From Streptomyces huasconensis (GTDB taxonomy: Bacteria; Actinomycetota; Actinomycetes; Streptomycetales; Streptomycetaceae): a stretch of 64,000 nt of DNA. Positions within the stretch are counted from its first letter, which is position 1. Every line of letters begins with the position of its first letter. The stretch spans positions 1 through 64,000 of the forward strand of contig RBWT01000012.1 of NCBI GenBank assembly GCA_004010275.1. The letters run 5' to 3'. Positions 1 to 9,874 of this stretch are shown here, piece after piece. The notes below the pieces were generated by a model that searched no databases, was not told where the DNA came from, and worked only from the letters and a program-made list of their open reading frames with translations. Made by a program: the position numbers and the translations under genes.

Positions 1-121
1 GGCCGGCTGGGCCGGCGGGCTCAGCCGCCCCGCACGTCCCGCGCCCCGCACCGCGTGCCCGTCACCGCGCTCCCGGGGTGCGGGCGGTCAGCCGCAGGCG
101 CAGGCGGCGCGGCTGGTACAC

Positions 122-156
122 CACCGACCCGGGCGACCCCGCGAACTGACCCCGTC
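122..156 (+). repeat. 35-base direct repeat of 13741-13775
   Basis: The 35 bases at 122-156 are identical to 13741-13775. In the second copy they encode the last residues (TDPGDPAN, then stop) of a TraB/FtsK-like remnant and the start of its 3' flank. The first copy is probably the tail of a second, almost completely lost paralogue. An attachment-like repeat is less likely because the match lies in coding sequence. The bases on either side do not match. Confidence 0.6.
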
Positions 157-1166
157 TGGGGACATCAGCCCGTCTCCCGCGTAGCCCTGGCCCACGGAGA
201 ACCACATCTGGGCGTCCTGGTCGTCATCGGCTGGACGCGGCCTGCCGAGCAGCCCGGCGACCTCGTGCCGGTCCGCATCCCGTGGCCCGGCAGAGGTCGC
301 CGGGCTGCGCTGCTGCCGGCTCTGGAGGTATGACGCGAGGGTCTCCAGGGCCACCGCGCCGCTCGTCCGGCAGTTCCTGGGCGCCTGTGGCCGAGCCGGA
401 GCCTGGATCGACGGCGGCGCGCAGAACGCAAGGGCTGCGCCCGACGGGCGGGCTGCGCCCAAAGGCCGGCGGGCGCCTCGACGTGCGGCCGTTCACCGTC
501 GTCGCCCCGGCCGTGGCCGTCCGGGCAGCTCAGCAGGCCGTCCGGCTACGGGATGGACAACGCGCGGCTCGCATCCGTTGCCGTTCGGATACCAGCACTG
601 TTTCCGTCCGGATGGCCGGCCTTTCCCGCCGGTGGCCGCCTCCATGATGGCCCCGCTGGAGGAGGTGGAGCTCCGTCTCCTCCAGCGCCTTCGGCGCCTT
701 CGGTGCCGCCTTGGGGGTTGGGCCGGCTTGCCGGCCGCGTGGCCATCCAGCGCACCAGGGGGTCATTTGCGCGGGAAGCTGGCCGGAACCGGTGCCTGTC
801 TGGCGCGTCTCGTCACTCCTCCGCTTCAGCATCGCTGGTGTCCACGGAGCGTGGCCGTCTGCCGAAACCGGCATATGGGGATTCAAGATCTTCAAACCTG
901 GCGTTTCGCCTGCTTGTTTGACTACTCGTAAGTACGCGTTGATCGCTTCGGGTGATGAAAGGTCCGGCATCTTACAGCCTGTAGCCGATTCTGCAATCGG
1001 AAGACCGAGTCCCTTTGGTCCGATTCATCCATACATTCGATCGGCGTGAGAAGTCGTGAACGGGTACGGCCGGCCGCTTCCGCCCGGCCGGGCCGCGGGG
1101 AGCGCAAGCGGAGGGGCGTCACTGGATTGCGTACCCGGCTGTCCGGTGTGAGCTGCGAAAACGCCG

Positions 1167-1244
1167 AGGGCCCCGCCGTCGGCGGGGCCCTCCTGGCAAG
1201 AACACCGGGCACCCGGAGGGGGCCAACCCTCCGGGCAAATGCCC
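1167..1244. terminator. Tandem terminator-like hairpins
   Basis: A perfect 11-base stem (AGGGCCCCGCC, loop GTC) spans 1167-1191. A perfect 9-base stem (CCCGGAGGG with a 6-base loop) spans 1212-1235, and a 4-base GGGC/GCCC stem follows to 1244. No convincing gene ends just before them on either strand, so they may outlive a lost gene. They lack a T-tract, as is usual in Streptomyces. Confidence 0.55.
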
Positions 1245-1617
1245 GATGATGCTGAGCGAAGGGCAGTCCAGGGCCCGTGGTCCAGCACGGATTATGTAAC
1301 CGAACTTCGTGTCTCCTTATGCCTTATCCAGAGGGGTTCGGGGGGTGGACGCGGGCAAAGCCCTCCCGATACGGGTTTCTTGACGGGCAAACAACCCCCT
1401 CAAGCCAGGCAAGTGGGCGTTTAGCGTGATTGCTGCGCTTTGGCCAATGGATCTTCAAATCCCTCTGGCGAAGCCTTAGTTGGGCCTGTTGTCGGACTTC
1501 GGTATCGTCAGCGTCTAACCGGTCGATGGAGCCTGTTACACGGGTGCCGAAGCCCGGCCAGCGCAAGAAGAGCGAAGTAAAGTCCAGCGGTCTCCGGCAC
1601 CCGTGCCGGGCTCGTCC

Positions 1618-1644
1618 TCCCTCCGGCATCAGCCACCGGAGGGA
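1618..1644 (+). promoter_or_regulatory. Hairpin in the leader of the 1698 gene
   Basis: TCCCTCCGG (1618-1626) pairs perfectly with CCGGAGGGA (1636-1644) across a 9-base loop. It ends about 50 bases before the GTG start at 1698. It could be a terminator for upstream transcription or a structured leader. Confidence 0.35.
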
Positions 1645-1697
1645 AGCCGGGCAGCAGCCGCAGTCCCCGTCAGTCCACGCACCCGGGAGAACTGCTC

Positions 1698-2138
1698 GTG
1701 TCCGCCACGGCCCCGTTGGTCGCCCTCGTGGCGATCTTCCTGATCGTCTTCGCGACGATCGCCTTCGTCGTCCACCGCTTCCAGTCCAAGCCCGTCCGTG
1801 TCGCCGCGGTCATCACCGCGCTCGCCACCCTGGTCGGCGCCCTGGTCCCCATCACGCGCATCCTGATGGAGCCCCCGCCCGAGCCCGAGACCGACCTCGT
1901 CCGGCTCGTCGTCCTCGTGGCGATCTTCCTGATCGTCTTCGCGACGATCGCCTTCGCCGTCGACCGGCTCAAGTCGGCACCGGCCCGCGTGGTCGCCGTC
2001 ATCGTCGGGATCGGCACGCTCGTCGGGTCGATGGCCCCCATCACCAAGCTCCTCACCGAGCCCGTGACGCCGCCCGTGGCCGCGTCGCACACCATCGCCG
2101 CGCCGTCCCGGGCCGACTTGACGGCGGGTCTGCTGTGA
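1698..2138 (+). CDS. Membrane protein made of two duplicated halves
   Basis: A 146-residue protein with a GTG start behind GGGAGAA. It consists of two near-identical halves, about residues 7-55 and 72-120. Each has a long hydrophobic helix beginning VAIFLIVFATIAF, a basic loop and a second hydrophobic helix, so four membrane segments are predicted. The DNA of the first helix is almost unchanged between the copies, which indicates a recent internal tandem duplication. Its stop overlaps the next start (GTGA), so it is translationally coupled to the Crp/Fnr-like gene. The family was not recognised and the function is unknown; a membrane sensor or partner for the regulator is only a guess. Confidence 0.75.
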   Translation: MSATAPLVALVAIFLIVFATIAFVVHRFQSKPVRVAAVITALATLVGALVPITRILMEPPPEPETDLVRLVVLVAIFLIVFATIAFAVDRLKSAPARVVAVIVGIGTLVGSMAPITKLLTEPVTPPVAASHTIAAPSRADLTAGLL

Positions 2139-2980
2139 ACGACACCCGCACCGGGGACGAGGGAGCCAACCGGCTCGTCACCGGCAGCCGCACCGGCATC
2201 CAGCTCACCACGCAGCGTCTGGCCGCGGCCGGGTACGACATGCCCGGCGTGAGCGTCGAGCCCCGCAGCCACCGGGCCATGCGCGTGCTGCAGTACTACT
2301 ACCTGCAGCAGGGCCTGGGCCACGACGTCGCCGACGAACTCGCCCGCTTCAGCCAGCTCTACCGCCACCAGCGCTCGACCGAGTCGGAGCCGCTGAACGC
2401 CCACCACATCGAGTTCGTGCTGTTCGGCACGGTGCTCGTCAACGGCCGGATCTGGGGCGGCAACTACGTCCTGGGCAACCTCGACCTGTTCACCGACGTA
2501 CCCTCCGTCAACCGGCTCGAACAGGTCCAGTTCCTGTCCGCCACCCGCACGGTACGCATACCCCGCAAGGCCCTGCGCTCCATCGCGGTGCGCAACCTGC
2601 CGGTCGTCCGCATGGTGCACCAGCGACTGATGACCTACGTCCTGGAGTTCGAGGACATCTACGGCACCGACGCCTGCAAGCCGATCCACCGCGTCGCCCG
2701 GCTCCTGTTCCACCTCGCCTACCAGCAGGGCCTGGGCGCCGAGATCCTCTCCGGCGCCCTGGACCCGAACATCGTGACCGGCCCCACCCAGCGCGACTTC
2801 GCCAACGCCCTCGGGCTGGGCGTCTCGACCGTGGAGAAGGCCCTCAAGGAACTGCGCGAACACAAGATCCTCGCCGACACCTCCCACGGGCGGATGAACC
2901 GGACCTACCGCATCCTGGACGCCGCCCAACTCCGCGCGGTCGGCCTGGGAGCAACGCTCCCCGACCTCGGGAGCGAGTAA
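2135..2980 (+). CDS. Crp/Fnr-like transcriptional regulator
   Basis: A 281-residue cytoplasmic regulator. The GTG start overlaps the upstream stop by GTGA. Residues about 85-165 look like a degenerate cyclic-nucleotide-binding beta-roll (FGTVLVNGRIWGGNYVLGN and IPRKALRSIAV). A helical linker follows, then a winged helix-turn-helix near the C-terminus (TQRDFANALGLGVSTVEKAL). The order matches the Crp/Fnr family, although the N-terminus is longer than usual and the effector-binding residues are not obvious. It is co-expressed with the duplicated membrane protein and followed by a strong terminator. A longer frame open upstream in the same phase is only the shadow of the membrane gene. Confidence 0.8.
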   Translation: MNDTRTGDEGANRLVTGSRTGIQLTTQRLAAAGYDMPGVSVEPRSHRAMRVLQYYYLQQGLGHDVADELARFSQLYRHQRSTESEPLNAHHIEFVLFGTVLVNGRIWGGNYVLGNLDLFTDVPSVNRLEQVQFLSATRTVRIPRKALRSIAVRNLPVVRMVHQRLMTYVLEFEDIYGTDACKPIHRVARLLFHLAYQQGLGAEILSGALDPNIVTGPTQRDFANALGLGVSTVEKALKELREHKILADTSHGRMNRTYRILDAAQLRAVGLGATLPDLGSE

Positions 2981-2993
2981 GCGGACGGAGGCC

Positions 2994-3027
2994 GATCGGT
3001 CCGGCGCTGCTCACGGCCGGACCGATC
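2994..3027 (+). terminator. Terminator after the Crp/Fnr-like gene
   Basis: GATCGGTCCGG (2994-3004) pairs perfectly with CCGGACCGATC (3017-3027) across a 12-base loop, starting 14 bases after the regulator's stop codon. It is placed as expected for a factor-independent terminator. Confidence 0.75.
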
Positions 3028-3127
3028 AGCGGCCCAGTGCAGACCTGCACGGGTCGATGGAGCCGCTCACCCCGCAGCCCGAGAGCCTCGCGCGAGTACG
3101 GACATCAAGGCGCTACGCAAAACGCGG

Positions 3128-3511
3128 ATGGTGAGAGCCCGGCCCATGCTGCGATCGCCATCGCCTAAGAGCAGCAGATTCGGACCACGGCAGGCCCCGC
3201 GCACACCGCCGCGTGCAACGGGGGGCACGAGCACCGGCGTACACACGAGAACCACCTCAAGGGATGACCCCCGCCCTGCCCTTCGACCGCGGGCGCGACG
3301 CACCACTGAACTCGCGGGGAAAGAGACGGATCAGCTCAGCGCCCGTGCCACTGCCAGCCCCCTGACGACCAGAGGGGGCGTCGGCAAGGAAGAGGCCGGG
3401 GCGCGCCCGGTGCCCGAAGCCGCCCCGCGCCAGACTGCTGTGCCGGAGCCGGCAGACGACGGCCAGGAGCCCGGCAAGCCCCGCCGCGCCCTGTTCCGGC
3501 GACGGACCTGA
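3128..3511 (+). pseudogene. Possible C-terminal coding remnant
   Basis: The open frame is 127 codons long. Only its last 60 or so codons (from about 3310) show normal G/C-rich third positions; they encode a charged, proline-rich tail ending KPRRALFRRRT. The first half is low-complexity and has no ribosome binding site. It may be the tail of a lost mobile-element gene. No family was recognised, and the stretch 3035-3620 holds nothing better. Confidence 0.25.
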
Positions 3512-3635
3512 CCCGGGCAAGCCGTGCGACCCTGGACAAGCCTCCCTCCAACGAGGGCTCGCCCAGGGCCGCCTACGCGGCGCTGGGCCGCCGACCGCGC
3601 ACACCAAGACCCGGCCGCGACACATGGAGGAGCCG

Positions 3636-4342
3636 GTGAAGAGCTTCAAGGCGGGCCAGACGGCCGTCCGGCGCGACGTACACCGTACGGGCCGGGTGTG
3701 GAGCGAGCACGCGCTGCGCCTCGTCGCCGACACGAGCGAGGCCCTCGTGGCCGCCTCCGCGCCGGGAGCCGGGAGCCGGGAGCCGGGAGCCGGGAGCCGG
3801 GAGCCGCCCTGTACGTCAAGGCCCGCGACGAGGGCGGCCGGTCGGTGCGCACGAAGGCGTTCGATGCGATGGCGATGGGCATGTGGGAGCTCGCGGACGC
3901 GGTGTGGCAGGAGACCGAACGGCTGCTGTGGAAGCCGCCGACGGCGTGGTTCAGCGTCAACGCCTTCTACACGAGCAGCGGGTTGCGGAACTGGTACGTG
4001 AACTTCGAGCACCCCACCCGCCGTACGACGGACGGCTTCGACACGTTCGCCCTGACCGTGGACCTGGCCGTCGACGCCGACCTGACGGGCTGGCAGTGGA
4101 AGGACGAAGACGAGTACGCGCACGTGCGGCGGCCCGGCACCGTCACCGACACCGAGCACCAGGCCGTGAACGCCGCCCGCGACCAGGTCCTCGCGATGCT
4201 CGCCGAGCGCTGCGGCCCGTTCGCCGATGCTGCCGCGTGGTCGGCCTGGCGGTGGAACCGGGCCTGGCCCGCCCCGCGGCTGCCGCGCCCGGCGAAGGCA
4301 GCGCCGGGGGGATGCACCGGAAGGCGGCTGAACCAGCGGTAA
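3636..4342 (+). pseudogene. DUF402 family protein, frameshifted in a 7-base repeat
   Basis: The chosen start is GTG 3636, just after GGAGGAG. The N-terminal part (KSFKAGQTAVRRDVHRTG...) reads in one frame to a run of six GGGAGCC units at 3764-3805. The rest of the DUF402 domain (WYVNFEHPTRRTTDGFDTF, later WRWKDEDEYAHVRR) then continues in another frame to 4342. DUF402 proteins are small nucleotide or RNA phosphohydrolase/nuclease-like beta-barrels, and the acidic residues in DGFDTF and DEDEYAHV are the family's typical conserved motif. With 1, 4 or 7 heptamers the two parts would join in frame; the present six leave the gene off. Both halves are otherwise well preserved, so the break is recent or reversible. 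Confidence 0.75.
3764..3805 (+). repeat. Six tandem GGGAGCC heptamers
   Basis: Six perfect copies of GGGAGCC lie inside the DUF402 reading frame. Seven is not a multiple of three, so each unit gained or lost shifts the frame. This is the structure of a slipped-strand phase-variation tract, although such tracts are rarely reported in actinomycetes. Confidence 0.9.
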
Positions 4343-4640
4343 TGCTGTAGGTCGACGGGGGAGAAGTCGAGCCAGGCGTGATGCCGGCGTGCGGGTGGCG
4401 CCGCGGCCGGAGGCATCCCGGGCGACCACGTCAACACCGACTTCGTCCACCAGCTCGGGCTCCACCAGCGTGACAGCCAGCCATTGCCGGCTGCCCACCC
4501 GGCGGAGAACGACCAGCCCATCCACGGATGCGGCCAGGCACGGCTGAGCATCCCGGCGGCCACCGCACCGGCTGCCCGGGCGAGGATGCCGGTGCGGCCG
4601 ACATACCGAAGGCGTCCCTCATGACCGGCGCACGGCCTCA
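4340..4640 (-). pseudogene. Degenerate minus-strand coding fragment
   Basis: Two protein-like minus-strand stretches lie in different frames. One contains RYVGRTGILARAAGAVAAGM (about 4545-4620). The other contains DGLVVLRRVGSRQWLAVTLV followed by an acidic tail (about 4400-4520). Together they look like one small gene broken by a frameshift. No family was recognised. Confidence 0.3.
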
Positions 4641-4725
4641 CCATCGCAGAAGACGCCGACCGCAACGACTGACTCGCCGAGATCCTCCGCTCATACGAGA
4701 GTGACGACACGGCACGGCCTTTCAC

Positions 4726-6894
4726 ATGGACTTTCCGGCGAGCTACGGCAAGATGCCCTGCTCGGTGCCGCGCATCCCCGACGAGGACGACTCGGTCATC
4801 CCATCGATCAAGGCCGACCCCAAGGACGTCAAGAGGGTCAAGCGGCTCACGGACCAGCTGGAGCGAGTCCGCGACAAGAACCGCGGCCCCCGCTCCGTGC
4901 CCGGCAGGCCCACGCTCAACCACCTACTGCTCACTGGCACGCCGACGCGGTCGTACGACGAAGCTGCGGCCCGGCACGCCACGGCAGTAGCGGAAGCGAT
5001 GCAGGGCTCCGTGCTGCTGCCCTGCATCCGCTACTCGGCTGACACCAAGAAGCACCACGAGGACGAGGTCCCCTGCCCATCCTGCTGCCGAACTCCGCCC
5101 CCTCCGTGGACTACCGCAAGGCCATGACGCACTTGGGGTTCATCGACCAGGCGGCTTGAGCGTTTCCACCGGAAAGGCGGCAGCCCCCACCCGTACGCGG
5201 ACCGGACCGAGGCCGACCGGCTCGGCAAGGGCAACTCCCCGGAGAAGACGTTCAAGGCCGGCGCCCTCGGACGCCGGGTCACGGTCACCGGGGTCGACTT
5301 CGTGTTCCGGCCGCAGCCGACGATCTACCTCCTGTGGGCGTTCGGGATGAGGAAACCAGTGGGTGATCGAGGCCGCGCACGAGTACGCGATCGAGCGGGT
5401 GCTGGAGTGGATCGAGAACGAGGTGGCGGTCATCCGGTAGGGCAAGGACGGCATCTACCGGATGCGGCCGCCCGGCGGTCTGGTCACCGCCCGCTTCCGC
5501 CACTACCAGCGCGCTCCGGGCGGCCTTTGCTGCCCGACCATCTGCTGCTGTCCGTGAAGGGGCAGCGCATGGACGGCAAGTGGGACTCGATCCACACCCT
5601 GGTCCTGCACGAGAACACACCGTCGCGGCTTCCGCGCTCTACAACGAACTCGTGGCCGCTGAGGTGTGCAAGGAACTCGGGCTGGCGACCGAGCCGCCCC
5701 CCCCCGGGCGCCGCCCGGTGATGGAGATTGCCGGGGTGCCGCACGAGCACATCCGCTGGACTGCCCGGCGCAGCGACCAGATCGCCGCCTGCCCGGCCGA
5801 GCTGGAGCACGAATACGTCACCGCCGTCGACGACGACGGCGAGCCGCTGTTCCTGCCCGTGGTCTCCGAGCGGGCCCGCGCCAAGCTGAACGCCATGGCC
5901 GCCCGCAAGACCCGCCCGCCCAAGCAGAAGACCCAGCCGCTCGCGCAACTGCGCGCCTGGTGGAAGGCGAGCGCGATCCTCACCATCCGGTGTCTCCGCC
6001 GACGTCATCAACTCCCTCCTCGAATACGCCCGCGCCGCGGCTGGGGCGACCCGGGCCCGGGACGCCGCCGTGGACGACGTCGCCCTGGCGGCCGTCGACG
6101 TCACCGCGACGGTGTTCGTGATGAACGACGGCGGGCGCTTCCACGGCTGGCACCTGCTCGCCGAAGCCCGCCGCCACCTCGCCCTGGTCCTGCGCGGCCG
6201 CCGCCATCTCCATCCACTGCCTGGACATCACCGAGCCGAAGACTGTACGCGGCCTGGAGGCCGGCTATCGCCTCTACACCGCCCGGTGGGCCCTGTCCGA
6301 CCTCTCCGCTCGCCATCGACCTCCGACCCCCGCGCCCGACCCGGACCGGCACCCCCCCCGGCCGACCCGGGCGAGCCGGCGGCGCCCCGACCGCCGGGCC
6401 AGGACGTGGGGGAGTGGGAGATCCCCCGCATCCCGCTCCAGTACGACCGTGCCGTCCTCGCCAGAGCGGTGGTGCGGGAGAAGCTGCGCACCACCACGGC
6501 CGCCGCCGTGCGGGGCCGGGCGTACGACGTTGTCGCCCACCAGCAGGCGGCGATGCCCGAGCAGCTGCTCGGGCCCGAGCCGGCCGACCCCGAGCACGAC
6601 GACCAGGAGCAGAAGTCCGGCCGCCGCGAGGCGCTGGACATGACGGCGCTGCGGGCCCTGCGGAAATCCCGCACGGACGTCGAAGCCCTCGATGTCACCG
6701 CCGAACGCCTGCGCCACCTTCAGGACGCGTTCAGCGAGGCGGCCGACCGGGCCCACACCACGATGAATCGCTACACGCGCCGCGACGACACCGAGAGGCC
6801 GCACCCGGTGCGCCGGGACGATCAGCAGGCGCACCACCCACAGGATCCGGGACCGCACCGCAACCGGAGGCCGACCACTGAGTGGACCCGATGA
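4726..6894 (+). pseudogene. MobF/TrwC-type conjugative relaxase, degraded
   Basis: Relaxase segments run in order but keep changing frame: FRPQPTIYLLWAF (about 5310), EYAIERVLEWIENEVAVIR followed by a TAG at 5437-5439, GGLVTARFRHY (about 5475), the histidine-containing LLPDHLLLSVKGQRMDGKW (about 5535) and NTVAASALYNELVAAEVCKE (about 5620). MobF relaxases nick the transfer origin and pilot the strand into the recipient. The PxxHDH-type metal site survives only as PDH, and at least four frame breaks mean it cannot be functional. The block before 5150 (DPKDVKRVKRLTDQLERVRD) and the C-terminal block 6418-6894 (ending PHRNRRPTTEWTR) have good codon use and fit adjacent element genes or the relaxase tail. 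This marks a dead integrative conjugative element. Confidence 0.7.
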
Positions 6895-7164
6895 CGCGCG
6901 CCCGGTGCGGTAGTGCCCACCGACGACGCCCGGCTCCACTCCATTGAATGGAGTCAACCGTCCGGGAGCGGACGGCATCGACGGGAGTGGAGCCGCGCAT
7001 CCACCCGGTGCGTTTCTCCTTGCCCTCGGCTCAGGACTCTGTTGGCCAATTCGGCTGGGCGGTTGCCCCGAAAGGCAGCCGGTGGAGGCAAGGCCATGGG
7101 GAAACGTGCAGTGTCAAGGGAAGATGCAGTCCGAAATGCTCCGTCCGAGGTCTCCTCACTCTTG

Positions 7165-7707
7165 TCAGACTGCTAGCCGCCTAGGCAAGGCATCCGCCCG
7201 CCCATAGGTGAGCACCTGGGCGAGGACCTCGCGGAACCGGGCGACAGCTTCGGCCGGAGCCTTGATGACGGCCTCGATTTCACCATCGTCCAACCGAAGG
7301 CTCCCCAGTGCCTCGGGATCCAGGGAAATGCGGAGGACGTTGCCATCCAGGACGGCTTCGCGCACACATCCGTAGGCGGCCCCCTGGTCAACGGTAACCA
7401 GGCAGTGCGTGTCCATTCCCAGCGCCACCTCCTGCTCATCGGGCTCTTCCTCGCCCGCCATGAACATCAGGATGAAGCCGCTGCCGTCCTCACCTTCCGC
7501 TAGGTCGGCCTCGGTGAAGTAGCCGTCAGGAACGATATCCGTGCTGGCGGCGCGAGCGGTGAACGTGGGGTCGTCGAGCGAAGCCTGGCCTGGATGATGA
7601 ACGCTCGCCGGCATGCGAGGGACTACCAACAGCTCGTCCAGCACTCCGAAACCCCAGTCTCGGAGTTCGGCGCCGCCTGGCCCCAAGACGTCCCGGTTCA
7701 GATTCAC
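7165..7707 (-). CDS. Imm10-like immunity protein
   Basis: The frame has 180 codons. Residues about 45-165 resemble the Imm10 immunity family: TFTARAAS, a long acidic insertion, EEPDEQEVALGMDTHCLVT, then LDPEALGSLRLDDGEIEAVI. Such proteins are cytoplasmic antidotes to polymorphic toxins. The start is uncertain: GTG 7707 opens the frame, but ATG 7614 begins nearer the domain. In-frame sequence upstream of 7707 back to about 7790 also shows good codon use (RVRITLPGEERICVHA), so the gene may be fused to the tail of another, disrupted one. No toxin gene is adjacent; the second immunity-type gene lies 0.5 kb away on the same strand. Confidence 0.65.
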   Translation of the reverse strand: MNLNRDVLGPGGAELRDWGFGVLDELLVVPRMPASVHHPGQASLDDPTFTARAASTDIVPDGYFTEADLAEGEDGSGFILMFMAGEEEPDEQEVALGMDTHCLVTVDQGAAYGCVREAVLDGNVLRISLDPEALGSLRLDDGEIEAVIKAPAEAVARFREVLAQVLTYGRADALPRRLAV

Positions 7708-8222
7708 GGCATGGACGCAGATCCGTTCTTCGCCGGGGAGGGTGATGCGGACGCGGCCCGCGCGGTCGTCGAGACGGTGACGGATGCCGAGTCACGGGCC
7801 CGGCCGAAGGGTTGGCACCGTTTGTCTGTCGACTCAGGGCGCAACGACAGTCTTCCCCCGGTGACCGTGCTGCTATTTCCCGCGAACATCCACGGGCCTT
7901 AAGATCCGCAACTGCTGTCGAAACCGGCAGACAAGCGCTGTCGTCTGAAGTGAACGAAGCCACTCTGTCACTGCACCGGTCGCCCAACGGCACTCGAGGG
8001 TCCTGCAGATCAGAAGCAACTTCTTAGCGTGCCCCCGACAGGTGCGTGGAGGCAGCCGACCCGGCTCGACTCAGACCGTGGACCGCCCAGTGCCCGCGGT
8101 GGCTCGACGAGAGCAGGCGTTGGTCCGGCCGGCACTGGGCCTGGCGACCGGACCAGGAACGGCTGCGGCCGCCTCCCGTCATGGAGGCCGGACGCGGTTG
8201 TTGGCGAGAGACAACTGGGGGA
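7708..8222. other. Gap between two immunity-type genes
   Basis: About 515 bases. The part up to about 7790 has coding character on the minus strand, in frame with the Imm10-like gene and preceded by a TGA. I see no gene, repeat or clear promoter in 7800-8222. Confidence 0.4.
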
Positions 8223-8774
8223 CTAGCCCTCAGTTGGACGGGGCAGGCGCAAGGACGCGTCCAGGATGGTCATGAGCTGTGCAGCCCGGCTCTTTCCAGT
8301 CGGTGCCAGTGGGTACCTGTTCAGAACCTCGATCAGGACCGGTGTAGCGCGTTGTCGCGCCTCCTCGATCAGCCGGAGCCCGACGCCGGAATCGTCATCC
8401 GCGTTCAGTTCACCAACGCGCGCAGCGCTCGCGGCGGCTCTGAGGATGTGCCCCACCTGGGTGGCTTTCGCGATCGGATGGAGGTAGGCCGCAGAGGCGG
8501 CGTCTCCGGCGGCGCGTGCAGATAGCCGCGCCGCTTCGGTGGGCGCTTCTTTGGCCGCCCGATGGGCGTCCAAGGAGGTGACGCGTTGCAGCTTGGTTCT
8601 TCTGGCTCCGCTCACGAACTCGCGCGCGGCATCGATGGCTGCCCGGGGCCGAGGATCGCCGGGGCTGGCTTCCTCGAACACAGGGAGTACCTCCTCGGCG
8701 CTCTCCAGCACGTAGTGCGCGACAACACGCAGCTCATCCATGGTCAGTTCGAAGTCTCCGCCCGTCATGGACAC
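8223..8774 (-). CDS. Imm5-like putative immunity protein
   Basis: A 183-residue, all-helical, soluble protein. The segments LTMDELRVVAHYVLESAEEVLPVFE, ALDAHRAAKEAPTEAARL-like sequence and YLHPIAKATQVGHILRAA match my recollection of the actinobacterial Imm5-like group, often mislabelled exonuclease SbcC in databases. The length fits that group. It probably neutralises a polymorphic or contact-dependent toxin, but no partner toxin is next to it. It shares strand and neighbourhood with the Imm10-like gene, as in arrays of acquired orphan immunity genes. Confidence 0.65.
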   Translation of the reverse strand: MSMTGGDFELTMDELRVVAHYVLESAEEVLPVFEEASPGDPRPRAAIDAAREFVSGARRTKLQRVTSLDAHRAAKEAPTEAARLSARAAGDAASAAYLHPIAKATQVGHILRAAASAARVGELNADDDSGVGLRLIEEARQRATPVLIEVLNRYPLAPTGKSRAAQLMTILDASLRLPRPTEG

Positions 8775-8851
8775 GATCCTGCCATCAGCCGATCACCGAC
8801 GGCCTCAGACGGGGACTCCAGCGACATCTTTGCCGAAGGTGAAGCCAGGGG

Positions 8852-9630
8852 TCAGCTGCGGCGCCGTTTGCGCTGGGTTTGGGTGAACCGGTAGGACTCG
8901 GTGCCGGTCTCGACAATGTGCGCGTTGAACGTGACGCGGTCGACGATCGCGGTGCAGAGCCGGGGGTCGGTGAAGGTCTGCTTCCACTCGGACAACGGCG
9001 CGTTCGACGCGATCGCGATAGCGCGTCGCTCCTCGCGCTCAGTGACGATCTGGAACAGCAGCTTCGCCCCGGCCTTGTCCAGGTCGAGCTAGCCGAACTC
9101 GTCCAGGCAGAGCAGATCGACCCGCCCGTAGCGGGCGATGGTCCGCGAGAGCTTCTTCTCGTCGGCGGCCTCGGCCAGCTCGTTGACCAGGTTGACCGTG
9201 ATCCTGTAGCGGACCTTCAGCCTGGCCTCGGCCATGGCGGTGCCGATCTGGATCAGCAGGTGGGACTTGCCGGTGCCGGAGTCACCGATCAGGCAGAGCG
9301 GCTGCCCGGCCCTGACCCAGGCCGGGTCCGACAGGGTGCCGACGAGTTCGGGGGTGATGTTGCGGTTCTCCTCGAAGTCGAAGTCCTTCAGCCGCTTGGG
9401 CCGGGGGGAAGTTCGCTTCCCTGACCAGCCGCAGCTTGCGCCTCTCCTCGCGCTCGGCGCACTCGGCCTCCAGCAGGTCGGCCAGGAAGTCCTTGTAGCT
9501 GGAGCACTGGCGCATCGCCCCGCTTGCCATGTCCTGGACCCGGCTGCGGATCGTGGGCAGGTGGAGGGTGCGGCATGCCCCGGGCGGGCGGGCGGTCTGC
9601 CGGGGAGTAGCCGGTGGCGGCCGTCGTCAC
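8852..9630 (-). pseudogene. istB: IS21-family IstB ATPase, broken
   Basis: IstB is the AAA+ helper of IS21 transposition. Recognisable parts on the minus strand are MASGAMRQCSSYKDFLADLL (from 9530), the Walker A region GDSGTGKSHLL (about 9270-9300), NELAEAADEKKLSRTIARYG, DLLCLDEFG and the C-terminal IVETGTESYRFTQTQRKRRR, ending at a TGA at 8854-8852. DEFG is followed by an in-frame TAG (9091-9089), and frameshifts occur near the G-run at 9405 and near 9570, so the gene is dead. Upstream, 9630-9720 may hold the last codons of IstA; the rest of the element is missing. Confidence 0.8.
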
Positions 9631-9874
9631 ACTCGCCCGGTGTCGATCATCGCGGTGACCAGTGGGGCGGTCGGCTCCTCGACGCCCGTGTCGTCAGGGT
9701 GATCACGTCAGGCTGAATCTGTTCCAGCGGCTTGCCGGGCCGGTCTTCCTGATCTGGTCGGACCGCCCGTATGCCGAAGGTGCACTAGGTGTTTCGTTCT
9801 GGGGATTGAGGAGCGCCGCGGTATGGGGTTCGAGACTGAAGGGGACTCCAGTCCCCTTCCCTGCGGAGAGCTGC

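Larger units (their letters stand above)
1..1429. other. Left-edge stretch without a supportable gene
   Basis: No reading frame here combines a plausible start, ribosome binding site and sustained actinomycete codon bias; the open frames on both strands are low-complexity proline/arginine/glycine strings. Two things stand out: a 35-base match (122-156) to the end of the TraB/FtsK-like remnant near 13.77 kb, and a pair of strong hairpins at 1167-1244. I read this as decayed intergenic or former mobile-element DNA. Confidence 0.5.

Noticed and set aside
1430-2134. Upstream extension of the Crp/Fnr-like frame to a start at 1430
   Set aside because: This part overlaps the duplicated membrane gene in another frame and is Arg/Pro/His-rich; GTG 2135 is the coupled start.
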